Positions 18,596 to 27,708 of a stretch of DNA of 64,000 bases are shown here, piece by piece. The DNA is from Methanococcus voltae PS (lineage in GTDB: Archaea > AGJL01 > Methanococci > Methanococcales > Methanococcaceae), in contig NZ_JANUCQ010000001.1 in NCBI RefSeq assembly GCF_024807035.1, forward strand, positions 309,990-373,989, given 5' to 3'. Every line of letters starts with the position of its first letter. Positions within the stretch are counted from its first letter, which is position 1. The position numbers and the translations under genes were made by a program. The notes beneath the pieces were generated by a model. It was not told where the DNA came from, made no database searches, and was given only the letters and a program-made list of their open reading frames with translations.

Positions 18596-19141
18596 ATGTC
18601 ATTCCAAGAAATATGGGAAAAAGAACCGATGAAAAAACCAAGAATTCAAAAAGTTACAGTAAACTTTGGTGTTGGTGAAGCAGGCGATAGGTTAACCATT
18701 GGAGCTAAAGTTATTGAAGATATTACGGGACAATCACCTGTAAGAACTTTGGCAAAACAAACTAACCCTGCATTCGGAATCAGAAAAAAATTACCAATTG
18801 GATTGAAAGTTACCTTAAGAGGTACTAAAGCTGAAGAGTTTTTAAAGAACGCTTTCACTGCTTTCAAAGCATCTGGTAAAGTATTATACGACAGGTCATT
18901 TGATAAAGTAGGTAATTTTTCATTCGGTGTTCCAGAACACATTGACTTCCCAGGCCAAAAATACGACCCATCAGTTGGAATATACGGTATGGACGTATGT
19001 GTAACTTTTGAAAAGTCAGGATACAGAGTTAAATCAAGAAAGCTTAACAGAAACACAATTCCTGAAAAACACTTAGTTAAAAAAGTCGAAGCTATCGAAT
19101 TAGTTAAATCAACATTCGGTATGGAAGTACTTGAAGAATAA
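18596..19141 (+). CDS. rpl5: Ribosomal protein L5 (uL5)
   Basis: A 181-residue 5S rRNA-binding protein of the central protuberance. KPRIQKVTVNFGVGEAGDRL and the IDFPGQKYDPSVGIYGMDVCV loop are typical archaeal L5. AGGAGGG lies six bases before the ATG. S14 begins 11 bases after its stop codon. Confidence 0.96.
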   Translation: MSFQEIWEKEPMKKPRIQKVTVNFGVGEAGDRLTIGAKVIEDITGQSPVRTLAKQTNPAFGIRKKLPIGLKVTLRGTKAEEFLKNAFTAFKASGKVLYDRSFDKVGNFSFGVPEHIDFPGQKYDPSVGIYGMDVCVTFEKSGYRVKSRKLNRNTIPEKHLVKKVEAIELVKSTFGMEVLEE

Positions 19142-19152
19142 GGTGAGTATGT

Positions 19153-19314
19153 ATGACAAAAGCACCGTTCAAGAAAAAATTTGGACAAGGTTCCAAGGTT
19201 TGTAAAAGATGCGGAAGAAAAGGACCGGGAATTATTAGAAAATACGGCTTAAACTTATGTAGACAATGCTTTAGAGAAATGGCACAAAACTTAGGATTTA
19301 AAAAGTACGATTAA
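19153..19314 (+). CDS. rps14: Ribosomal protein S14 (uS14), zinc-binding form
   Basis: A 53-residue gene I translated directly: it opens [15 protein letters not shown] and ends NLGFKKYD. Four cysteines in [23 protein letters not shown] bind zinc, the C+ form usual in archaea. GGTGA lies six bases before the ATG at 19153 (another ATG at 19149 is out of frame). It fills the gap between L5 and S8, as in other archaea. Confidence 0.95.
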   Translation: MTKAPFKKKFGQGSKVCKRCGRKGPGIIRKYGLNLCRQCFREMAQNLGFKKYD

Positions 19315-19351
19315 GTGATGAAAGGATTAGAAAGGACAAGGAGGTAACAGT

Positions 19352-19744
19352 ATGAGCTTAATGGACCCTCTTGCGAACGCATTGAACCATATATCCAACT
19401 GTGAAAACGTAGGTAAAAACACAGCTTACTTAAAACCTGCATCTAAATTAATTGGAAGAGTACTCAAAGTTATGCAAGACCAAGGATACATCGGAAACTT
19501 TGAATACATTGAAGATGGTAAAGCGGGAGTTTACAAAGTAACATTAATTGGTCAGATTAACAAATGTGGCGCTGTAAAACCAAGATTCGCAGTTAAAAAT
19601 CAAGAATTTGAAAAGTTTGAAAAGAGATACTTACCAGCAAAAGGTTTCGGTTTGTTAATTGTGAGCACCCCTAAAGGGTTAATGACTCACGATGAAGCAA
19701 AAGATTCTGGAATTGGTGGAAGGTTAATTTCATACATCTACTAA
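19352..19744 (+). CDS. rps8: Ribosomal protein S8 (uS8)
   Basis: A 130-residue small-subunit protein that binds the central domain of 16S rRNA. The N-terminal [19 protein letters not shown] and C-terminal [29 protein letters not shown] are diagnostic. AAGGAGG precedes the ATG. Confidence 0.96.
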   Translation: MSLMDPLANALNHISNCENVGKNTAYLKPASKLIGRVLKVMQDQGYIGNFEYIEDGKAGVYKVTLIGQINKCGAVKPRFAVKNQEFEKFEKRYLPAKGFGLLIVSTPKGLMTHDEAKDSGIGGRLISYIY

Positions 19745-19831
19745 TTGCGTTAAGCAAATTTATAAGCTAATATCCTAAGATATTATTCATTATTATTGTA
19801 TTTTCATACAATGAGACGAGGAGGTATAGTT

Positions 19832-20380
19832 ATGCCAGTTGCTGCACTCATTAGGGAAGAAGTTACTATCCCAGAAAATGTAAATGTTGAACTAAACGGC
19901 AACAACATTACTGTAAAATCCGGCGGTAAACAATTAGAAAAAACATTAAATTACAACGGAATCGAATTCTCAATAGAAGACGATGTCTTAGTTATCAAAT
20001 GTTCTTTCCCAAATAAAAAACAGACCGCTATGGTAGGTACATATAAAGCACACGCTCTTAACATGATAAAAGGAGTTACAGAAGGCTTTGAATACAAATT
20101 AGCAATTAAATACGCTCACTTTCCTATGAAAGTAAGTGTTAAAAGCGATGTTGTAGTTATTGACAATTTCTTAGGTGAAAAACACCCAAGAAATGCAAGA
20201 GTAATGCCTGGAGTTACTGTTAAAGTAAGCGGTGAACAAGTAGTAGTAAGTGGAACTAACAAAGAATTCGTTGGTCAAACTGCTGCAAACATTGAACAAG
20301 CCACTAAAGTAAGCGGAAGAGATACAAGAGTATTCCAAGACGGTATCTACATCGTTGAAAAAGCAGGTAAGGTATTATAG
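19832..20380 (+). CDS. rpl6: Ribosomal protein L6 (uL6)
   Basis: A 182-residue large-subunit protein with two related alpha/beta domains. [34 protein letters not shown] and the C-terminal [34 protein letters not shown] are clear. The ATG at 19832 follows GAGGAGG; an ATG 36 bases upstream is in frame but lacks a ribosome-binding site. L32e follows after 8 bases. Confidence 0.95.
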   Translation: MPVAALIREEVTIPENVNVELNGNNITVKSGGKQLEKTLNYNGIEFSIEDDVLVIKCSFPNKKQTAMVGTYKAHALNMIKGVTEGFEYKLAIKYAHFPMKVSVKSDVVVIDNFLGEKHPRNARVMPGVTVKVSGEQVVVSGTNKEFVGQTAANIEQATKVSGRDTRVFQDGIYIVEKAGKVL

Positions 20381-20388
20381 GTGGTTTC

Positions 20389-20793
20389 ATGAGTGATTTT
20401 AAAAGATTAATGAGATTAAAACTCAAAATGAAACAGAAAAGACCTGAATTCAAAAGACAAGATAGCCACAGAACTGCAAGAATCGGTACCAGCTGGAGAA
20501 GACCATTCGGTAAACACAGTGGTATGAGAATTGGATTGAAACACAGATGTGCTGTAGTTAAAATCGGATATAGATGCCCTGCATTAGTAAGAAATCTTCA
20601 TCCATCAGGTTTAGAAGACATTCTTGTTAACAACGTTAAAGAGATTTCAGCTTTAAACCCTGAAACTCAAGCAGCAAGAATTGCAGCAACAGTTGGTAAG
20701 AGAAAAAGAATTGAAATGATTAAAAAGGCTAATGAATTAAACATTAGAATTTTAAACATCTCAAAACAGAAACAAGAAGAATTATTACAATAA
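20389..20793 (+). CDS. rpl32e: Ribosomal protein L32e (eL32)
   Basis: A 134-residue archaeal/eukaryotic large-subunit protein. KRPEFKRQDSHRTARIGTSWRRPFGKHSGMRIGLKHR and VKIGYRCPALVRNLHPSG are signature sequences. GGTGG precedes the ATG. It is almost contiguous with L6; a 162-base spacer then leads to L19e. Confidence 0.95.
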   Translation: MSDFKRLMRLKLKMKQKRPEFKRQDSHRTARIGTSWRRPFGKHSGMRIGLKHRCAVVKIGYRCPALVRNLHPSGLEDILVNNVKEISALNPETQAARIAATVGKRKRIEMIKKANELNIRILNISKQKQEELLQ

Positions 20794-20955
20794 TTAAGTA
20801 AAAATTCAAATTATACTTACATTATAATATAATAATTCAATTCTAATATTCAATTATCAAATTCAGGCTAATTTAGAGTAATTCTCATGAATTAATGTTA
20901 TTGCAATTATAACAATCGAATCCATACGTCTGAAAATGTAAAGACAGGTGATATT

Positions 20956-21405
20956 ATGGATGTATCAACTCAAAGAAGAATTGCAGCTAACATACTCGAT
21001 TGCGGTATTGATAGAGTATGGGTTGACCCTGAAAACTTGGAAAAAGTTAAACTTGCAATTACCAAAGATGACATCAGAGCTTTAGTGAAAGATGGAATCA
21101 TTGTTAAGAAACAAGAAAAGGGTATCAGTAGCGCAAGAAAGAAAAAGATACAAGAGCAGAAAAGAAAAGGCAAAAGAAAAGGCCAAGGTTCTAGAAAAGG
21201 GGCTAAAGGTGCAAGAACTCCTAAAAAAGAAAAATGGATGAACACAATTAGACCTTTAAGAAGAATGCTAAAAGAAATGAGAGAAGACGAAAAAATCGAA
21301 AGAACACAGTACAGAAAATTGTACAGAATGGCTAAAGGTGGCGCTTTCAGAAGTAGAAACCACATGAAGCTTTACATGAAAGACCACGGTATCTTAAGCG
21401 AATAA
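20956..21405 (+). CDS. rpl19e: Ribosomal protein L19e (eL19)
   Basis: A 149-residue archaeal/eukaryotic large-subunit protein. STQRRIAANILDCGIDRVWVDPE, the basic KGKRKGQGSRKGAKGART stretch and the helical C-terminus ending YMKDHGILSE are as expected. AGGTGATATT precedes the ATG. Confidence 0.96.
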   Translation: MDVSTQRRIAANILDCGIDRVWVDPENLEKVKLAITKDDIRALVKDGIIVKKQEKGISSARKKKIQEQKRKGKRKGQGSRKGAKGARTPKKEKWMNTIRPLRRMLKEMREDEKIERTQYRKLYRMAKGGAFRSRNHMKLYMKDHGILSE

Positions 21406-21716
21406 TTTAAAAATTAATATTTAATTAAATTTTATTAATTTAATAATATTAATTAAAATTATCGTGATATTGGGTTTTTATGATTCAGTATTTTGATTTA
21501 ATAATCTTTTCATAAAATAATTATCCTTTATAATTACTAAAATTAATAATTACAATGTTTAATTGAATTTAATAGGTTTAATAGATTTATTTATTGAATT
21601 TGTTTATTAAATTTATTTTAGATTTATTCAATAGATTTAATAATTTTCTATTAACGATTAGTCAATATTCAGTAATTATTATCGATTTATAACTAAAGTT
21701 ATAAGGAGGAATGGTT
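21406..21716. other. AT-rich gap between rpl19e and rpl18
   Basis: 311 bases with many short T-runs and imperfect AATTTAATAGATTTA-like repeats (about 21555-21650). It may carry a terminator for the upstream genes and a promoter for L18-S5-L30-L15, but no clear box stands out. No ORF is seen. Confidence 0.4.
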
Positions 21717-22301
21717 ATGGCAACAAACGCCAAGTACAGAGTTCCTTTTAGAAGAAGAAGAGAAGGAAAAACAGATTTCAGACAAAGATTAGGATTATTA
21801 TTGTCTGGTAAGCCAAGATTAGTTGCGAGAAAATCCTTGAACAACATTGTAGCTCAAGTAGTAGCTTACGATGAGAAAGGAGATATCATATTAGCTTCAG
21901 CACATTCAAAAGAACTTGTTAAATTAGGATACAAAGGACACTGCGGTAACTTACCAACAGCGTACTTAACAGGTTTATTGATTGGTAAAAAAGCTGTGAA
22001 AGAAGGCATTGAAGAAGCAGTACTTGATAAAGGTTTACACAGAGCTACAAAAGGAGCTGCAATATTTGCAGTTTTAAAAGGTGCTCTTGATGCAGGCTTA
22101 GAAATTCCACACGGTGATGAAATCATCGGTAATGAGGAAAGACTAGCAGGTGCTCACATTGCTGAATACGCAAAAGTTTTAAAAGCTGAAGACGAAGACG
22201 CTTACAAGAAACAATTCTCAAAGTACTTAGAAAAAGGTTTAAACCCTGAAGATTTGCCAGCACACTTTGAAGAAATAAAAGAAAAAATCCTTAGCTTGTA
22301 A
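21717..22301 (+). CDS. rpl18: Ribosomal protein L18 (uL18)
   Basis: A 194-residue 5S rRNA-binding protein. [40 protein letters not shown] and the C-terminal archaeal extension are present. Two in-frame ATGs are 6 bases apart; the second lies at normal distance from AAGGAGG and gives the MATNAKY start usual in the family. S5 follows after 9 bases. Confidence 0.95.
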   Translation: MATNAKYRVPFRRRREGKTDFRQRLGLLLSGKPRLVARKSLNNIVAQVVAYDEKGDIILASAHSKELVKLGYKGHCGNLPTAYLTGLLIGKKAVKEGIEEAVLDKGLHRATKGAAIFAVLKGALDAGLEIPHGDEIIGNEERLAGAHIAEYAKVLKAEDEDAYKKQFSKYLEKGLNPEDLPAHFEEIKEKILSL

Positions 22302-22310
22302 GGTGATAAA

Positions 22311-22976
22311 ATGGCTGAAAAAAGAAGATTTAACACCGATGCTTGGGAACCAAAAACTCAAGTTGGTAGGTTAGTAAAGGAAGGGCAAATTACCTCAATC
22401 GACGAAATCATCGATAAAGGTACTCCTATACTTGAACCAGAGATTGTTGACGCACTTTTACCTGAACTTGAAGAGCAAGTTTTGGACGTTAAATTAGTTC
22501 AAAGAATGCACAAATCAGGAAGAAGAGCAAGATACAGAGCTACAGCAGTAGTTGGAAATAAAAACGGCTACGTTGGAGTAGGCATGGGTAAAGCTAAAGA
22601 AGTTGGCCCAGCTATTAGAAAAGCTATCGCTCACGCAAAATTATCACTCATTAGAGTAAGAGTAGGTTGCGGTTCATGGGAATGCGGTTGCGGTGGACCA
22701 CACTCAATCCCATTCACAGCAGAAGGTAACTGCGGTAGTGTTAAAGTTCAAATCATACCAGCACCAAGAGGTGTAGGTTTAGTTGCAGGTAACGTTGCTA
22801 AAGCGGTTTTAGGACTCGCTGGTGTTAAAGATGTTTGGACAAAAACATTCGGAGACACAAGAACAACATACAACTTCGCATTAGCGGTATTTGATTCTTT
22901 AAACAACTTAAACTTTATAAAATGCTTACCTAACCAAAAGGCTAAATTAGGTCTTAAGGAAGGTAAAGTATTCTAA
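22311..22976 (+). CDS. rps5: Ribosomal protein S5 (uS5)
   Basis: A 221-residue small-subunit protein involved in decoding accuracy. The double-stranded RNA-binding core shows [36 protein letters not shown] and the cysteine-bearing [17 protein letters not shown] seen in archaea. The N- and C-terminal archaeal extensions are normal. AAGGTGATAAA precedes the ATG. Confidence 0.96.
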   Translation: MAEKRRFNTDAWEPKTQVGRLVKEGQITSIDEIIDKGTPILEPEIVDALLPELEEQVLDVKLVQRMHKSGRRARYRATAVVGNKNGYVGVGMGKAKEVGPAIRKAIAHAKLSLIRVRVGCGSWECGCGGPHSIPFTAEGNCGSVKVQIIPAPRGVGLVAGNVAKAVLGLAGVKDVWTKTFGDTRTTYNFALAVFDSLNNLNFIKCLPNQKAKLGLKEGKVF

Positions 22977-23134
22977 TTAGCTCGATAATCTAAAAACGAT
23001 TAATTATTAATTAATTGATTATACTTTTGTATAATTTTATTAATTTCTATTTATTATTAAATAAATTATGTGATATTCGGTTAAGTTTAACGGATAACTC
23101 ATATAATGCCTATAAAAAGGTCAATGGTGAAAAC

Positions 23135-23599
23135 ATGGCTTACGCAGTTATTAGAGTAAGAGGAAGTGTTGGCGTTAAAAAAGATATCGCTGATACCTTA
23201 AAAATGTTAAGACTCCACAAAGTAAACCACTGTGTAATTGTTCCAGAAAATGAACATTATGTTGGAATGGTTAAAAAAGTTAAGGATTTCGTAACCTACG
23301 GTGAAGTTGACAACGAAACCTTCGAAAAGTTAATCTTAAAAAGAGGAAGATTAGCAGGCAACAACAGAGTAAGCGAAGAAATTGTTAAAGAATCTACAGA
23401 TTTATCAGTTTCAGAATTAGCTGAAAAAGTTATGTCAGGCGAAATCAAGTTAAAAGATACAGAAGTAAAACCTGTATTCAGATTACACCCTCCAAGAAAA
23501 GGATACGACAAAGAAGGAATCAAAAGGCCTTTTTCAGTAGGTGGAGCCTTAGGTTACAGAGCTGGAAAAATAAACGATTTAATTATAAAGATGATGTAA
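23135..23599 (+). CDS. rpl30: Ribosomal protein L30 (uL30)
   Basis: A 154-residue large-subunit protein. [39 protein letters not shown] and the [28 protein letters not shown] end are diagnostic. The ATG at 23135 follows GGTGAAAAC; the open frame extends 40 codons upstream through hydrophobic, ribosome-binding-site-free sequence that is not part of the gene. Confidence 0.95.
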   Translation: MAYAVIRVRGSVGVKKDIADTLKMLRLHKVNHCVIVPENEHYVGMVKKVKDFVTYGEVDNETFEKLILKRGRLAGNNRVSEEIVKESTDLSVSELAEKVMSGEIKLKDTEVKPVFRLHPPRKGYDKEGIKRPFSVGGALGYRAGKINDLIIKMM

Positions 23600-23651
23600 T
23601 TAACTTTTTTGTTAAGTTATATAGTTAGATTTGTAATTTAAGGTGGTCTTA

Positions 23652-24083
23652 ATGATTAGAAAAAGTAAAAAAATCACTAAATTAAGAGGCTCCAGAACCT
23701 GCGGTTATGGAGAAGCTAAAAAGCACAGAGGTGCAGGTCACAGAGGGGGTAGAGGTAACGCAGGTGTTCAGAAACATAAATGGTTAAGCATCTGTAAATT
23801 CAACCCTGACTACTTCGGAAGAAGTGGATTTGTAAGACACGCAAGCCTCATAAAAGACTTAAAAACAATTAACGTTGGAGAACTCCAAGAATATGTTTTA
23901 AGCAACATTGACGCATTTAAAAAAGACGGTGACAAAATCGTTGTAGATGCGGCAGCTTTAGGTATTGATAAAATACTCGGTAAAGGTAGAATATCATTAG
24001 CTATGGCAGTTTCAGCAACAGAGTTTTCAGAAAACGCAGTTGCAAAATTAGAAGCAGCAGGGGGAGAAGCTGTTGAATTATAA
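23652..24083 (+). CDS. rpl15: Ribosomal protein L15 (uL15)
   Basis: A 143-residue large-subunit protein. MIRKSKKITKLRGSRTCGYGEAKKHRGAGHRGGRGNAG is the archaeal L15 N-terminus. The start is the ATG seven bases after GGTGG, not the in-frame GTG inside that site. It is followed by a 547-base gap before secY, unlike the tight L15-secY junction of many genomes. Confidence 0.96.
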   Translation: MIRKSKKITKLRGSRTCGYGEAKKHRGAGHRGGRGNAGVQKHKWLSICKFNPDYFGRSGFVRHASLIKDLKTINVGELQEYVLSNIDAFKKDGDKIVVDAAALGIDKILGKGRISLAMAVSATEFSENAVAKLEAAGGEAVEL

Positions 24084-24630
24084 TTCTGAAAAACGTCTTA
24101 CCTTTAAAAATTTTAATGGTAATAACAATAAAATTAGAATTAGCATTCAAATAATTCTTCTTTTGGCTTTTATTTTTTATGATAGTGAATACTATACAAA
24201 AATCTATGAAAAAAAGCTTTTTTTTAAAAATATTGCTAAAAAAGTGTTTTATGGAATTTGTGTATATGAACCATTTAATTTAATAAAAAATAAATATATC
24301 AATGGTATTAAATTAGGTGTATACTCTTTTAGAATGGTTAAATCTAGTATTTTTGTTTATAATGTTTATAGTAATTAGGTTATCTAAATTAGGTGAAAAT
24401 TGTCAGATTTGACAGTCTATAATTTAATATTAACTTCGATTTAAATCGTTATATTAATATACTATGTAAATGTATGTTGATGTAATTAGGAGATTATACA
24501 ACTAAATCCATAGATTATAAACTATTAATCTATGAGTACATAATTTATTATTAAAATCGTAAATAAAACCTATATTGTAATATAATTTTTAATTAAATGG
24601 TTACAATATGCGTAATATTTGGGTGATATT
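24084..24630. promoter_or_regulatory. Leader region before secY with two inverted repeats
   Basis: A 547-base gap. TGTCA (24401-24405), loop GATT, TGACA (24410-24414) is one small stem. CATAGATTA (24509-24517) and TAATCTATG (24526-24534) form a perfect 9-bp stem with an 8-base loop about 100 bases before secY. The first 300 bases contain a weak open frame with lysine/asparagine-rich, membrane-like content that I do not accept as a gene. A promoter for secY probably lies here. Confidence 0.45.
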
Positions 24631-25959
24631 TTGGAAACATTTCTTCAAAAAATAAGACCCGTTTTAGAATATATACCGGAAGTTAAGAGACCTGACAGGG
24701 AAATATCATTTAAAGGTAAGCTCTATTGGACAGGAATTGTACTTCTATTATATTTCATATTGGGTACAATAGATGTTTATACTGGCGGTTCGGAAATTCC
24801 CGCGCTATTCGACTTTTGGCAAACTGTTACTGCATCAAAAATGGGTACTCTTATCACATTAGGTATTGGTCCTATCGTTACAGCAGGTATCATAATGCAG
24901 TTGTTAATTGGTTCTGAACTGGTCAAATTAGATATGTCAAAACCTGATAACAGGGCATTATTCCAAGGTCTCCAAAAAGCATTTGGTATATTCTTATGTT
25001 TCTTAGAAGCTGGAATGTTCGTATTAGCAGGAGCTTTTGGGGCACTTACGCCGATGATGTCATTAGCTCTAATATTGCAGTTAGCAATCGGTGCTATATT
25101 ACTTATTTACCTAGATGAAATTGTTTCAAGATATGGTATAGGTTCAGGTATCGGATTATTCATTGCAGCAGGGGTTTCCCAAACAATATTCGTGGGTGCT
25201 TTAGGTCCACAAGGTTATTTATGGAAATTCTTTAGTGCATTAGTTTCAGGAAGTATGGGTCCAGCTTTGGAGTACATATTGCCAATATTGGCTACAATAG
25301 CAGTATTCTTTGTTGTTGTATATGCTGAAAGTATTAGGGTTGAAATACCATTAGCTCATGGTAGGGTTAAAGGTGCAGTAGGTAAATACCCAATTAAGTT
25401 TATCTACGTTTCAAACTTGCCTGTTATCCTTGCAGCGGCTTTATTTGCAAACTTCCAACTCTGGGGTTTAGTACTCTATAAAATAGGATTCCCATTATTG
25501 GGTACTTATTCAAATGGTAGGGCAATAGATGGTATTGCATACTACTTCTCAACACCATATGGTTTATCCAGTGTAATATCTGACCCTATTCACGCAATAG
25601 TTTATACATTGTTCTTAATAGGATTTTGTGTATTGTTTGGTTTATTCTGGGTTGAAACTTCCGGACTCGATGCTAAATCAATGGCGCAGAGACTTGGCGG
25701 TTTAAATATGGCAATCAAAGGATTTAGGAAAAGTAACAAATCCATTGAAAACAGATTAAAAAGATACATCAAACCAATAACGGTTATGGGTTCAGCATTT
25801 GTAGGTCTCCTTGCGGCACTTGCAGACTTTACTGGTGCATTAGGTGGTGGTACTGGGGTATTACTTACAGTATCAATCGTTTACAGGTTCTATGAGCAAT
25901 TAGTTCAAGAACAACTATCGGATTTACACCCTATGTTATCTAAGATAGTTAAAAAGTAA
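24631..25959 (+). CDS. secY: Preprotein translocase subunit SecY
   Basis: A 442-residue channel protein of the Sec translocon with ten transmembrane helices. KWTG-like YWTGIVLLLYFILGTIDVYTGG, the ITLGIGPIVTAGIIMQLL plug region and the EIVSRYGIGSGIGLFIAAGVSQ segment match archaeal SecY. The cytosolic loop IRVEIPLAHGRVKGAVGKYPIKF is present. It starts at TTG 24631, four bases after GGTGA, giving METFLQKIRP; a TTG 12 bases earlier overlaps the ribosome-binding site. Its partner Sec61-beta is at 7449-7613. Confidence 0.96.
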   Translation: METFLQKIRPVLEYIPEVKRPDREISFKGKLYWTGIVLLLYFILGTIDVYTGGSEIPALFDFWQTVTASKMGTLITLGIGPIVTAGIIMQLLIGSELVKLDMSKPDNRALFQGLQKAFGIFLCFLEAGMFVLAGAFGALTPMMSLALILQLAIGAILLIYLDEIVSRYGIGSGIGLFIAAGVSQTIFVGALGPQGYLWKFFSALVSGSMGPALEYILPILATIAVFFVVVYAESIRVEIPLAHGRVKGAVGKYPIKFIYVSNLPVILAAALFANFQLWGLVLYKIGFPLLGTYSNGRAIDGIAYYFSTPYGLSSVISDPIHAIVYTLFLIGFCVLFGLFWVETSGLDAKSMAQRLGGLNMAIKGFRKSNKSIENRLKRYIKPITVMGSAFVGLLAALADFTGALGGGTGVLLTVSIVYRFYEQLVQEQLSDLHPMLSKIVKK

Positions 25960-26002
25960 ACTTAAATCCTAATATTTATATATCATAAAGGTAATAAATT
26001 AT

Positions 26003-26095
26003 TATCAAATAATAATTTGATACCCCTAATGTTCCCAATTTTAAATTTTTTTATTTTTTTCCAGGTTTTTTTTAAAAATAAGTTTTTTTAATCTA
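26003..26095 (+). terminator. Hairpin plus oligo-T terminator after secY
   Basis: A perfect 8-bp stem, TATCAAAT (26003-26010), loop AATA, ATTTGATA (26015-26022), is followed by several runs of six to eight T (26049-26095). It closes the long ribosomal protein/secY transcript. The rest of the gap to 26268 is simple (ATAATAAAATA) repeats. Confidence 0.7.
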
Positions 26096-26268
26096 TTATA
26101 TGCAATTTTAATCCTTTTAATGAATTTACGGGTTTTATATATTTATTTAATAAACGAATAAAATCAATCATACATAATAATATTTTAAAAATAATAATAA
26201 AATAATATAATAAAATAATATAATAAAATAAGATTACTAAAGTAATAAAATATGATTAATTTAGTTTT

Positions 26269-27201
26269 TTAAATTATTTTAACCGTCGAATTTACAAATA
26301 ACGCAGTAATTCCGCATAGAATTTCTAATGCCCAAATAACAAAGACTATATTATATTCCCGCATCGGTTTTTTCATAAGTATTAATCTAGGTAATGACAA
26401 GTAGCCTCCTGCCACATATAGTTTACCATCCTCGCCTAATTGTGTTGGTTTGTGTTCTTCTCTTTTTGTAACTCCTGCACTATAGTATTTTAAACCTGCA
26501 TCTATGATGTAAGGTATCATTATGATAATAAGTGGTAATACGGCACTTTTCCATACTGCTAAAGTTGCTAAAAACGCACCAATTGGTAATGTCCCAGTAT
26601 CCCCGGGAAATACTTTTGCAGGATATTTATTATATGTCAAAAAACCCAAGTATGTCACAAAAAATAGGATTAGACTATTGAACCCTATAATATCTCCATT
26701 TTGTAACATTATCAATGCTAAAAATAAAGATGCAAGTGTTCCAGTTCCTATTTCGAGACCGTTAAATCCTGCAAGCATATTTGTAAAATTAGAGCATATG
26801 GAAATCCCAAACATCAATAAAACAATATAAATCGGGCTAAATCCAAGTAACAATCCCGTAGGTATTGCAGAAAGTGCAAGAATTAAAAGCTTTTCTTTGG
26901 GTGATAATTTCGCAATATCATCTATAACGCCCAAAATACCTGCTATTAATACAGGCACTAGTAAATTAGCTTCTATAAATGGTAAAAAAATTGATAACGT
27001 TAACAATAATGCCAAACCACCCATTTCGGCAACTTTTAATTTTTCTTTTTTATGCAAATCATTTCCAAATTTACAATCTACCATTTTGTTAATCATAAAT
27101 TTAGTTAAAATAATACTCGTAAAAAAACCTAATATTATTATTAAACTATACCCCCTTGAGAAAACCGTGTTTATTCCTAAAATCATACTATTGTAAACCA
27201 T
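26269..27201 (-). CDS. aglH: UDP-GlcNAc:dolichyl-phosphate GlcNAc-1-phosphate transferase-like (AglH)
   Basis: A 310-residue membrane enzyme of the MraY/Alg7 (PNPT) family with about ten helices. The active-site motifs are GVIDDIAKL, the CSNFTNMLAGFNGLEIGTG loop, KVFPGDTGTL and the cytosolic EEHKPTQLGEDGKLY. It should start assembly of the lipid-linked glycan by moving a sugar-1-phosphate to dolichyl phosphate. In M. voltae the Alg7-like AglH does this for S-layer and flagellin glycans, and here it is divergent from aglB. The ATG at 27201 follows GGTGAATTT; an upstream in-frame start exists without one. Confidence 0.87.
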   Translation of the reverse strand: MVYNSMILGINTVFSRGYSLIIILGFFTSIILTKFMINKMVDCKFGNDLHKKEKLKVAEMGGLALLLTLSIFLPFIEANLLVPVLIAGILGVIDDIAKLSPKEKLLILALSAIPTGLLLGFSPIYIVLLMFGISICSNFTNMLAGFNGLEIGTGTLASLFLALIMLQNGDIIGFNSLILFFVTYLGFLTYNKYPAKVFPGDTGTLPIGAFLATLAVWKSAVLPLIIIMIPYIIDAGLKYYSAGVTKREEHKPTQLGEDGKLYVAGGYLSLPRLILMKKPMREYNIVFVIWALEILCGITALFVNSTVKII

Positions 27202-27708
27202 AAATTCACCGCTTTTAGCCATATTTTAATGTTATTCTATTATAATCCTTATTATATTGAGAAATATACTAACAATAGGAATTAATTCATAAATTATATA
27301 TAGATAGCTATTAAATGAATAGATATGTATATTTCAATAAATAAAATACTAATGACTTATTATCTTAATTAATCAAATCCAAAAAGTAAATACTAATTTA
27401 CAATTTGATATCTGCATATATATTAGTTTTATATTATTTCAATAAATTATATATTAAATGTAGATAAATATCTAAATAATAATTAAATTTATCTAACACA
27501 GTATATTTAATTATTAATTTAGATTGTTATATTTTATCTTCTTAATATGTAATATTAAAGAATTATTGATTTCATATTTGCAAAATTACAAAAAACTAAA
27601 AATTATAAGACTATAAAATTACAAAATATGCAATAAATTATTAGATTAAAATTATATACACTTATAGATATCAAAAATATTCCTAACTATCTTTACAGAG
27701 GGAATAAA
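27202..27708. promoter_or_regulatory. Divergent promoter region aglH/aglB
   Basis: A 507-base AT-rich spacer between two divergent glycosylation genes. TTATATA at 27652-27658 lies about 50 bases before the aglB start and suits its promoter. Several TATA-like runs near 27295-27330 could serve aglH. No strong palindrome or ORF is seen. Confidence 0.5.

Noticed and set aside
24073-24378. 101-codon open frame after rpl15
   Set aside because: It starts at a TTG inside the rpl15 coding end, is made of AT-rich codons with Lys/Asn/Ile/Phe/Tyr content typical of translated spacer, and matches no family I know. The leader hairpins nearby explain the region better.
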